Source: Steromphala cineraria
Taxonomy: Eukaryota > Mollusca > Gastropoda > Trochida > Trochidae
NCBI GenBank assembly: GCA_916613615.1
Contig: OU744723.1
Span: 68,343,226-68,407,225 of the forward strand
Direction of reading: 5' to 3'
DNA: 64,000 nucleotides
The notes beneath the pieces were generated by a model, which was given only the letters and a program-made list of their open reading frames with translations, made no database searches and was not told the origin of the DNA. Below are positions 55,418 to 64,000 of this stretch, piece by piece (the stretch's first letter is position 1; the number at the start of each line of letters is the position of its first letter). A program made the translations under genes and the position numbers.

Positions 55418-57875
55418 TTATTGCATTCCTATCCAATTTTTGTAGATAAAGTCTGTCTCGTAATTTTTAAACTGTTTTCCCATTAGGGTAGTATTTTTCA
55501 ATTCGTGACTATAGTATATTGTTGTCCCTCCCGCTAGAAAGCCGGCCCACCAACCAAACGTACCAACACTCATTATAGTGTGATCACACATACTCAGCAT
55601 ACACAGATCTTCTTCCGGCTTCTTTCCACCTAGGATAATCACATCTTTACGTTTCAAGGTTGTTTTGAGCCATGGTACGGAATCACTTGCAGCAAGAAAA
55701 ACTGCGTTTGGAAACTTCTTCCGAAAATAGTCCATAGCCCGGATGTAATAACTAGCCGGGGGAGTTATCCGCCCTTGCTTTCTCGACACTTTGTCCAAGT
55801 AGTCCCCCTGTCGTGCGTGTATACCTACGAGCGTGAGATCCTGAAAAACATTTGTAGCATTGTCAAGTTTAGTTTTATATGTCTGTATAAGAAATGAAAT
55901 CTTTGTTCTTGCAGAAGATTGGATATTTGAATTAAAACTGAAAAATCTGTTGACACTGTCTCGATATTTTTCGAAATATTTCCACGACTGTAGATATTCT
56001 CCCACAATTTGACACTTATCGGGCTCTATCCTTTGAACCAGGGTCGGATCATAGTCACAACAAGGAGCGGAAACCTTTGTCCATTTGCTACACTTCCGGT
56101 TTGTAACAACTTCCGGGTCAAGTTTGAAGATCCGTTTCAGTTGATTGCCATCTTCAACGTATAGACTCATGTTCTTGGAGATTGCCATTGCGTATACGCT
56201 AGCGTAGAGGAACATATAGTTGCCTAAGCGGCCAGAATTTTTAGGTTTCAATATGAACACCCCTTTCTTCGGTGTCGTCATATTTGAGACCTTTGGTAAA
56301 GGTTTCGTCCAAGAAGCAGACTGATGCCGAGGATTAATCCCTTTCTCTAACGTCTTCCTGGTTATCCCCCTTGACAGGTTTATCTGGCTTCCCGCTGTGC
56401 TGGCGGCTATCTTGGGCGGACTGGGAATGACATACACAGCTGACATTAAGAGTGACATCAGACAGAAGGCCAGGAGGACAAGCAGAGGTATCATGGACAC
56501 GGGACCTGGAAAATAGAAATGGAATTCTGAATTGAAACAGCATATTGAATTAAAACGACAGTCATATTAGTTTTTTTAAGAAACGAAATTCAAGGGATCC
56601 CTTTAGTTTATACCTTGAATTATATTAGTAATAACGCAACTGACTATTTGTATACTATTAGAGATATATCCATACACAAGGTACATGACTAAAACATAAC
56701 CCAGTTGAAACATATAACTGTAGGTAACGTTTTTGGTGATGAATATTCAGCGGCACTACGTGAGGTAAACGCCTTGCTCCTGTACAAGACATTGTTGATT
56801 ATTCAGCATACAAACGCTGGTTTCAGACAGGGCTAGTTTGGTTCTATTTAAGGCAATATGAGGCATCTGTCGTGACTGATATCAAGCGACTATAGAAACT
56901 CAAGGATTGTATCTGCACTGATAGATATTGCTCTCTTGTTGATATAGTTTTCATCATAAACAAATTATGATTTAAAACGAACGATATATTTTTTGCCAAA
57001 TGATGATAATTGGTATATACATGTACAAATATTTTTTTATAAATATAGATTGTTATCAAATTCAAACTTAATTCTTTAACGTAAAATTTGCTTTAAGTGC
57101 TTTAAAATAATCGGAAGGATCGGAGCATCGTCAGTTTGCCCTACCTATACTAGTAAACCAATGATTGAGACGGAACCCAGCCTGTCATAGAAGTATACCA
57201 CGCCAACAGTCTAAGTAAACCTAGCCTCAATATTATCCGTTTCACTCCTATACTGAGTCTAGGAAGGCCTAGTAGAGGGTCGCGTCAGCCGACCTTTCTG
57301 CTACCTATGACCCTCCAACGTTATACGTGCGGAGGCAAACTATTGTGGCTTGGTAAGCTGAGTTCTGATCGATCATTTCGATACGTGGGCTGACGCGACC
57401 CTCTACTAGGCCTTTCTTGACTCAGTATAGGAGTGAATCGGGTAGAATTGAGGCTAGGTTTACTTAGACTGACAACGTCAATGTATTCAGTGTTATATAG
57501 TCGGCCCTTCAAGGGTCTGTTCGACGCATTTTGAAAGAAGAGAAACTCAAACGATTTTATCTGAAAACACCCCCAATTGAAAGATAATTTTATGATATCG
57601 ATGCTGGCTTCAATGTAGACTTTTTTACATTCTTCACAATAACTCTAAGATAATGTTACTTCTGCCATGATAAAACACATATTTATTGAAAACCGTTTAT
57701 AAAATAGCTGTACCCAAATACTGTATTTTGTATTTAAGGTTTCGGGTCTCAGACGGGAAATAGTTTGATATTCATCTGTTTTTCAATAATAACACGCGTT
57801 ACGGGTGTATCATTACAAGCGATAATAATTCTTCTATAACAATGACTTACCGGTACACTTTGTCTCCAAGCCCAT
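55418..57875 (-). CDS. Alpha-1,2-fucosyltransferase (GT11), FUT-C; two coding exons
   Basis: Same predicted reaction as FUT-A: transfer of fucose from GDP-fucose to galactose-ending glycans in the Golgi. The coding exons are 57875-57851 (MGLETKCT plus one base, donor GTAAGT) and 56505-55418 (acceptor ...TTTTCCAG), with a 1345-bp phase-1 intron. The spliced length is 1113 nt, giving 370 residues. The start exon matches FUT-A in size and phase and, like it, follows an acceptor (ATTTTCAG at 57886), implying a 5' UTR exon upstream. Layout: tail, membrane anchor at about 13-34, basic/Ser-rich stem to about 85, RLGNYMF (101-107), HARQGDY (238-244), FLAASDS (about 278-284) and SVGTFGWWAGFLAGG (about 321-335). 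All motifs are intact. It faces the opposite way to FUT-A and FUT-B. Confidence 0.9.
57207..57471. mobile_element. MITE with CAGTCTA ends, copy 2, in FUT-C intron
   Basis: The ends are CAGTCTAAGTAAACCTAGCC and its inverse. The arms are about 70 bp, and the centre (GACCTTTCTGCTACCTATGA, ACGTTATACGTGCGGAGGC) is nearly the same as in copy 1 at 13969-14230. It lies 700 bp from the acceptor, against 64 bp in FUT-A. Confidence 0.88.
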
Positions 57876-58129
57876 GGTTACCAATCTGAAAACATAAACA
57901 AGATGATAGTGGCAACACAGTAGTCTTCAAATTGGTGTTTCAGTTATCGATTGAAATCGAATATTTTCCGAGGAATGAAAGTTTTAAAATTATTATTTTA
58001 TTTTAAAAATATTACCACTTCAGGGTATCGAACATGTTCTATCAGAGAGTTTCCCCTGAACAAGGTCTGAACGCGGTCCCAGGTTGCTGTAACAATTTCC
58101 ACTCAGTCACCAGCGATTAAAACACAGTG

Positions 58130-58270
58130 TCGTGTATGGGGAATAATACACTGGAGTTACCTCCCCCTTGCTCCTGATACTGAAAGCTTTTGCTTGAGTC
58201 ATTGCCATTAAATAGATGACTAACGTCAGAACATGCGACAAAGGGAGGTGTAGTCAGACCATGATGGAAT
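58130..58270 (+). repeat. Dispersed repeat, copy 2 of 2 (other at 9885-10075)
   Basis: TACACTGGAGTTACCT, GAAAGCTTTTGCTTGAG and GTCAGAACATGCGA occur in the same order as copy 1. Confidence 0.5.
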
Positions 58271-58649
58271 GAACACCCGGTATAATCAAGCTCGAACTAT
58301 GACAAATGAAAATATTTTGCATTTTATTCATCGGTGGGTGGTCGTTATAATGTTTGTGGATTCATCAAATTATTAGATTAGATGACTGTTTACTGCCGGG
58401 ACATTGTATGAATAAGTTCAAACCGGGTTATAGGCACTCTAACTCGATTGTAAATGGATTATTGTTAAATCAATCCGGATCATCTGTAAGATAGAGGTTG
58501 TTGATACTTCACTATGTACCATTTTGGATAAATCTGACGAAACTATTTATCATTTGTTTCGGGAGCGTAGTTAACTGTCAAATATATATATATGCCTTGG
58601 ACTGAAAATGTGACTCATTACTGTATATGATCAACTCTCAACATCTTTC

Positions 58650-59850
58650 AAGTTTACTTTCACTGAAAACGGTACCCTGAACGTGAAGATTGATTTCCAT
58701 GAACTTCATGCATGGCAACGTCCATTTAACCTTCAAGGAGTCAACGGATGTCAGTGTACCTTTACCTTCAGAATCATGCCAATAGCATACCTTTCTGATA
58801 ATGAGAAATGGCAGGCTATCGGGTGCATCAACAGCGGTCAATCAATATGCCAGACAGCCAGACAATTTAACAAGTCTAAAAGTATGATTTCGCGACTGTG
58901 GAACCGGTACCGTCAGACAGGGAACATAAAGATTAGACCAGGTCGTCGTCCAATACGTAAGACAACGCCCCGAAACGACCGCCAGCTGGTGCTGCTGTCC
59001 TTACGTAACTGATTTAAACCAGCATCGAAAATAAACTCTGAGTTCAGGGCAGTAACGAGACTAAGAATGTGTGGCCGTACTGTCAGAAACAGACTTAAAG
59101 CAGCAGGCTTAAAGTCACGTCGTCCTGTTGTTGGGGTAAGGCTGACTGCGGAACACAGACGTCTCAGAAGAGCATGGGCTACACAACATCGAGTTAGACA
59201 ACTTCGACATTGGCGCAATACCATGTTCAGCGATGAGTCTAAATTCAATTTGGACTTCGCCGATGGTCGGATCCGCGTTTGCGATGCCTTCGTGAACGTC
59301 ACCATCAGTGCACCATCAAACAACACGATTCCTACGGGGGCGGATCTTTGATGGTATGGGGCGGAAAAACCTACGACCATAGGACCAACCTTGTTAGACT
59401 TGATGGGAGGGTGACTGGTGTCCGTTACCGAGACGAAGTGTCGCAACCTGTTGTTCTTCCTTTCCGCCTTAGAGTGAGTGTAAACTTTGAGTTTCAACAT
59501 GACAATGCTCGACCCCATACGGCTCACGTCAGCAGGGATTTTCTCACGCAGAACAACGTCAGAGTGTTGCCATGGCCGTCCAAGAGCCCAGACATTAATC
59601 CCATTGAACACCTCTGGGACGTTCTTGGACGTCGGGTGAGGGGTCGTGGTGTTCTACCCCAGACACTCGATGCCATGTTCCAGGCTCTCCAAGAAGAGTG
59701 GCGCGCAGTTCTTCGGGCTGTCATCCGGAAGTTGATCCAAAGTGTTCCACGACGGTGTGAAGAAGTGATCAGGAAATAGGGAGGACAAATCAGATACTGA
59801 AATTTCACCTGGGGTGTACATACTTAGTGAAATATACTTTGATCAAAAAC
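58650..59850 (+). mobile_element. Tc1/mariner-family transposon, transposase nearly intact
   Basis: The transposase runs 58776-59779 (about 334 codons, the usual Tc1 size). The N-terminus has a paired-like helix-turn-helix (SDNEKWQAIGCINSGQSICQ, TARQFNKSKSMISRLWNRYR), then TVRNRLKAAGL and the DDE core: first Asp in FSDESKF, GGGSLMVWGG, second Asp in QHDNARPHTA, and Glu in NPIEHLWD. There are 34 residues between the second Asp and the Glu (DD34E). There are two defects: an in-frame TGA at 59010-59012 (a likely CGA-to-TGA change) and a one-base frameshift near 59280. Imperfect inverted motifs flank it (GTACCGTTTTCAGTGAAAGT in reverse at about 58650-58682; GTACATACTTAGTGAAATAT at 59817). Non-functional but young. 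Confidence 0.9.
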
Positions 59851-59972
59851 CCATGACAATAAAACAAATTTCACCATCAATACATGCGTTCCTTTATTCA
59901 TTTCCATCAGTATATTTTGACTCAGTATAAAATTTAAAAAAGGGAAAAAAAGGAAAAAAAGGTATCCGTAGT

Positions 59973-60327
59973 TTAAAGGGGCAGTAGCACGTTTTTTGAT
60001 AATTTTATATTCTATTTTTTTACTGATAATTGTACGTTAATGTTAAATGTATTATTTTGATAGTGTCACAAGTCTCATTACACAAGCCAATCATCCATAG
60101 TCAGAGGACAAAGTATAAAGATTCACATAAAATCCACGGGCGGCCATTTGATGTGAACACCTTTATTCATTTTATGTAAGAAAAAGGAATCGCATGGCTG
60201 AACCTTACATTTAAATTTGAATTATTATTGTTCCGTTTAGTTTGAATGCATTGTCTTTCAATTGGGACCATTCATTTTCCTGACATCACCATATATTCCC
60301 CCTAAAAACATGCTACTGCCCCTTTAA
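59973..60327. mobile_element. MITE with AAAGGGGCAGTAGCACG ends, copy 3
   Basis: The ends are TTTAAAGGGGCAGTAGCACG and CATGCTACTGCCCCTTTAA. The 355-bp interior matches the other two full copies. Confidence 0.88.
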
Positions 60328-61990
60328 GAAGACACATGTGTTTCCGAGGCAGACATGTCAATGGCTAAAAGTAAAAGACACTGTCAAGCGAAAACAACTA
60401 CTTTCATTTTATTACATTCTCGACAACTCACTCGTAACACAATATCCATTTTATAATCGTTTTAAGAAGCTATTCATTATGAAATTTATACGTGATATTC
60501 GTAGGGTGTTTTTATCCGTGAACATCATAAGTTTCTTATCTCTTTTATGATGGTTTTGTTGCTTATCCCTTATGAGTAATCAGTTTTCCTTTCATTTCTT
60601 CAGCAATTTTCCCCAAACAAAAGGCAAATTTAACATTTTAATCCAAATTAGCTGAAATTCAAAACTGCGTGGGCTTGGAAAATATCTACACAATTTCATT
60701 TCATCAAGACAGTATTAAGGCGATATATTTACACTACAACATCAGCATAACTCCAAGTAAAATGAGGATATGATGTGCGTGTTGTACGTACTTGAGAACG
60801 TACATTCCCTCACCACAGAGCAGCTCAGCGCGAGCAAGCCTCTGTTCTATTCTATGGATCCGGCAGATCGCTCTAGCGGCAAAAAGTTGTAACTGAAGTT
60901 ATCTCCCTTATTTGCAGCCAATGAAAACACCTTTTTGATATCTATCACTTGGGGAATTCTTAACGGTGTACAGTGACATGGAAAATATCATGCCTTTATG
61001 TTTATTTTTCATTAACAGTGTGAGAGGTAAAATATTTGATATGGATAGGGTTTTTTCATTAGATAGAAACTGTTTTATAATTGTGTATATTATTATTTGT
61101 TTTATGATAGATTTTATTTTACAAATTAACCGAATAAAAACTAATGAGGAGGTAAAAAGCAATGTTTTGTAAAAGGACGAGTTATCTCCCGTGGATGTTA
61201 AAATTCAACGATAGCTTTGCCGAACCACACGGGAGTGGCCAGGGTTTTGTGAATGACCACTTTTGAAACGGCGTCGCTGATTGCACAACTAACTTCGATT
61301 GCCTACAATCAGATTTCTACCTTTGAGATTGCAGAACGTACTGGCTTGGAACCATTATATTATGTAACAAAAATAGAATTCAAAGGCACTGTTTCACGCT
61401 ATAATTACAGAAAAATAAAACAAATGTGTCCAAATGGGAAATGGAGTCAGTTAACGAACATACTAGTTTCAATCCAGCTACATCCCTGGCCCTTAGCGAA
61501 TTATGAATTCGAGGTGTTCACATTAAATGACCGCCAGATGGTTGTCCCTGAATATTTCCGATTGGCAGTAATATTTTTATGAAAATTTTATTTATTTAAT
61601 GACGTTTTCTTTTCGTGTCCGATGTTCATCACACGATTTATAAAATGAGAGCAGCTAAATGAAAATTAAAAAAATGGATCTTCGTGACTTAAATAATTTC
61701 AAAAATGAACAAAATTTTGTTTTATCTGTCCATGTGATGTTGATATTATATCAACAGATTTTTTATACCCATCTATGTTTCATACGATTATGAGCGGTAA
61801 AAATGAAACGAGTTGAAACATCTTGCCATGTTCATCCAATATGCAATGTAATATTGAAATCACTTGTTTTGCTGTTATGTTTATGTACTATAGGTCTGTG
61901 TAATTCAGTTGTTTTGTGGTTACCATGGGAGGTGTTTGCAAGCCGTGTAATAAAAGCATATATACTCATTATATCTATAAAGTCGTATGA
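60328..61990. other. No gene identified; unassigned small frames
   Basis: The 109-codon frame at 61253-61582 (start MTTFETASLIAQLTSIAYNQ) is the longest, in slightly GC-richer sequence, but has no recognised motif, no splice context and no repeat match, so it is not called as a gene. A frame at 60966-61172 has one hydrophobic stretch and is AT-rich. Confidence 0.35.
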
Positions 61991-61994
61991 GTAT

Positions 61995-63365
61995 TCATGT
62001 CTTTCTTACGCTGCTTTAAGCGATACATGTCGCCGTGACTTGTTCAGTGTGAAATAAATATCGATCGAATTAACTTAATAAATTTAGTATTTTAGTATTT
62101 TCCCTTGCCATTAATACAAGAGGGAAAGGTAGATTCATTTGTAAGCATGATAGCTTCACTACCGCTATACAGCCGTATACGGTAGGTTCTATCAGTGTAC
62201 ATGTTTTTCTAACTCTGTTTCAAGCTATGATGTACTTGTAGCCTCTCTATTAAATAAACATTGAACGTAATTAATGTTTACAATTTTGGGAGAAAGAATT
62301 TCCCCAAAAACGAAATATTGCCCCCTTTAATAATAAAATATAACAAACTGTTTCGTTCTGGTTGCTTGCCTCTCCATATCAAACAAGACCGCAGCAAACC
62401 TGTCCCCTTGTCGTATTCCCTCTCTATATCAAACAAGACCGCAGCAAACCTGTCTCCTTGTCGTATTCCCTCTCAATATCAAACAAGACCGCAGCAAACC
62501 TGTCCCCTTGTCGTATTCCCTCTCAATATCAAACAAGACCGCAGCAAACCTGTCTCCTTGTCGTATTCCCTCTCTATATCAAACAAGACCGCAGCAAACC
62601 TGTCCCCTTGTCGTATTCCCTCTCTATATCTATCATGTTTATCTTGATGGTTCCTGTCGATCAGATTATCTTTATCATGGAAAACAAAAAGCTTGCATAC
62701 TCTTTAGCAGCCTCAGTGTCACTCATGTTTAAGAGAAGAAAATGGTTACTTACATAAATTATAATAAATATCCCACCCACATTTTATCAGTAATGTCTTT
62801 TTGAGCTTGTTGTATTATAACTTGCATTTTATCAATATAATTTTTTTTATCGATTTTATGTGTCTCATAGGCCTGTAAAGGCTGGGCAGATGTTGTTTTA
62901 TCTACATGGTGTTAATTCAGTTGAGGTGTGTGCAGTTAACTCCTTCGGTGCGCTCTGATTTGAATAGCAGCTACCCATTGATTGAAATCACTGGACCTTT
63001 GAATGAGATTGCAAGCAGTGTAAAAAAAGACAATAATATTCGCATTAGATCTCTAGTCGTAGGTTAGTGGCACTGAGTACTCCTGTCTTTTCTTACGCTA
63101 TTTTAAGCGATACATGTCCTTGTGGCCTGTTCAGAATCAAATAGAGATCGAAATTGATATACAAACAAATTGAGAGAAGCAATTTTCCAAATACGTAATA
63201 CTGCCCCGTTTAATAGGCATTAACAAAATATCTCGTTCTGGTTGCCTACCTCTCCAGGTCTGAAAAGGACCTGAGTAAACCGGTCTCCTTGTCTGCTTCC
63301 CGTTCTATATCTATCTTGTTCAGTGAACGCCTTCTTATTGCTTTGATCAAAATAGCAGCTCCCCA
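61995..63365 (+). repeat. Local tandem duplication, two diverged units
   Basis: Blocks repeat about 1 kb apart. TCTTACGCTGCTTTAAGCGA near 62004 matches TCTTACGCTATTTTAAGCGA near 63096; TCGTTCTGGTTGCTTGCCTC near 62353 matches TCGTTCTGGTTGCCTACCTC near 63233; and GAAATCACTGGACCTTTG occurs at about 62984 and 63372. The first unit contains the expanded 50-bp minisatellite; the second has a single diverged unit. Confidence 0.65.
62371..62630 (+). repeat. 50-bp minisatellite, about 5 copies
   Basis: The unit is ATATCAAACAAGACCGCAGC plus AAACCTGTCCCCTTGTCGTA and TTCCCTCTCT. Copies alternate at two sites (CTGTCCCC/CTGTCTCC; CTCTAT/CTCAAT). Since 50 is not a multiple of three, all three plus frames stay open and give the same rotated peptides, so the 128- to 131-codon frames here are not genes. 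Confidence 0.93.
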
Positions 63366-63544
63366 CTGTATGAAATCACTGGACCTTTGTAGGAGTTTCA
63401 CCTTTTTACAAGGTTGGGCCTTCTGTAACTTACTGTTATGTCGCTCAGGATATAGCAAAATAAACTTAAAGTTTCATATTTCCTTTTTTTCAACATTTTC
63501 CGTACCATATAACTATAACATGGTAGGGCAGGGTAGGGTCACAT

Positions 63545-63978
63545 GATAACTTTATGAACTTACATGATAAATCTTTACGACGTGCACTATGTAAATTTAG
63601 AATTCATTTTCATGATTTTAGAATTAATTTCTTGCTAAAAACTAATGCAGTTTCAATTGACGATAATGTAAGTGTTTGCAAAAATTGTAACTCAGGCAAA
63701 ATTGAAAATGAATTCCATGTATTATTTGTATGTGCAAGGTATTCTCATTTAAGAAGCAGATATTTAGCATTTGTATCATTACTTGAAATAGATAAACAAA
63801 TATGGTATAATTTGTTAAATTCGAAAAACTTTGATGCCATTAAATCTCTTGCAATTTATTTAAAACATGTATTCATTGTAAGAAATGTCACTTCCACATG
63901 TAGCACATAATTCATTAACTGTACTTGTACTATAGGCCTTTAGGTCTGAACTACTGAATAAACGAATCTGGAATCTGA
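63545..63978 (+). mobile_element. LINE 3' end
   Basis: The frame 63554-63910 encodes the ORF2 C-terminus: SLRRALCKFRIHFHDFRINF, a Cys/His knuckle (CKNCNSGKIENEFHVLFVCA), RYSHLRSRYLAF and a closing SLAIYLKHVFIVRNV. The 3' UTR contains GGCCTTTAGGTCTGAACTAC and AATAAA, then GAATCTGGAATCTGAAT as tail. The frame is intact. 5'-truncated at about 63545. Confidence 0.85.
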
Positions 63979-64000
63979 ATGATAACTTTCCTACCTCTCT

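Noticed and set aside
9885..58270. Shared promoter of FUT-A and FUT-C at 9885-10075 and 58130-58270
   Set aside because: The similar sequences lie in opposite orientation relative to their genes, so a dispersed repeat is more likely.
58913..59611. 232-codon minus-strand frame
   Set aside because: Antisense shadow of the Tc1 transposase.
61253..61582. 109-codon frame as a gene
   Set aside because: No recognisable family, splice context or repeat match. It is kept only as an unassigned frame inside the non-coding entry.
62261..62757. 128- and 131-codon frames as genes
   Set aside because: They read through the 50-bp minisatellite in different frames giving the same rotated peptide.

Overview
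This is AT-rich, intron-bearing, repeat-saturated animal DNA. It has no operons, ribosome binding sites or bacterial-style gene density. The mix of content (non-LTR retrotransposon 3' ends with short simple tails, tRNA-derived SINE heads, a Penelope-type GIY-YIG fragment, a Crypton-like tyrosine recombinase tail, Tc1 transposases, many short inverted-repeat elements and several alpha-1,2-fucosyltransferase paralogues) suggests a marine lophotrochozoan, most likely a mollusc. That assignment is inference.

Host genes: (1) a minus-strand gene at the left edge, of which two exons are visible (2845-3006 and 174-387), encoding part of a probable propeller-like protein of unknown function; (2) three GT11-type alpha-1,2-fucosyltransferase paralogues. 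FUT-A (+, coding exons 10507-10531 and 14295-15400) and FUT-C (-, coding exons 57875-57851 and 56505-55418) look intact. FUT-B (+, 30867-30885 and 31436-32554) carries a 4-bp duplication that breaks the frame just before the donor-binding H-x-R-x-G-D motif. All three share one architecture: a tiny first coding exon (19-25 nt) ending in phase 1, then one large exon holding the membrane anchor, stem and whole catalytic domain. The spliced lengths are divisible by three for A and C, and for B once the duplication is discounted.

Layout: 0-3 kb propeller-gene exons plus a LINE end and a long palindrome; 3-10 kb non-coding DNA with repeat elements; 10.5-15.4 kb FUT-A, its large intron packed with repeats; 15.7-17.7 kb repeat pairs; 18-20.3 kb a dead LINE with two nested insertions; 22.3-23.6 kb a nuclear-receptor-half-site repeat; 23.6-25.1 kb a Tc1 relic with long inverted arms; 25.7-28.8 kb Penelope fragment, a 2.1-kb inverted-repeat element and a recombinase relic; 29-30.5 kb palindromes and CRE motifs; 30.9-32.6 kb FUT-B; 34-39.3 kb LINE and inverted-repeat elements; 39.85-45.25 kb a 90-bp satellite of about 60 copies; 45.9-49.4 kb three LINE ends and two palindromes; 50-55.3 kb minisatellite and repeat elements; 55.4-57.9 kb FUT-C; 58.6-59.9 kb a nearly intact Tc1 transposon; 60-64 kb a short element, a 50-bp minisatellite inside a local duplication, and a LINE end.

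The fucosyltransferases would act in the Golgi, adding alpha-1,2-linked fucose to galactose-ending glycans. The rest of the window is mostly mobile and repetitive DNA. Its most unusual features are the satellite with a 5-unit higher-order phase, at least ten long near-perfect palindromes (several beside TGACGTCA clusters), and the receptor half-site repeat with roughly 145-bp spacing.
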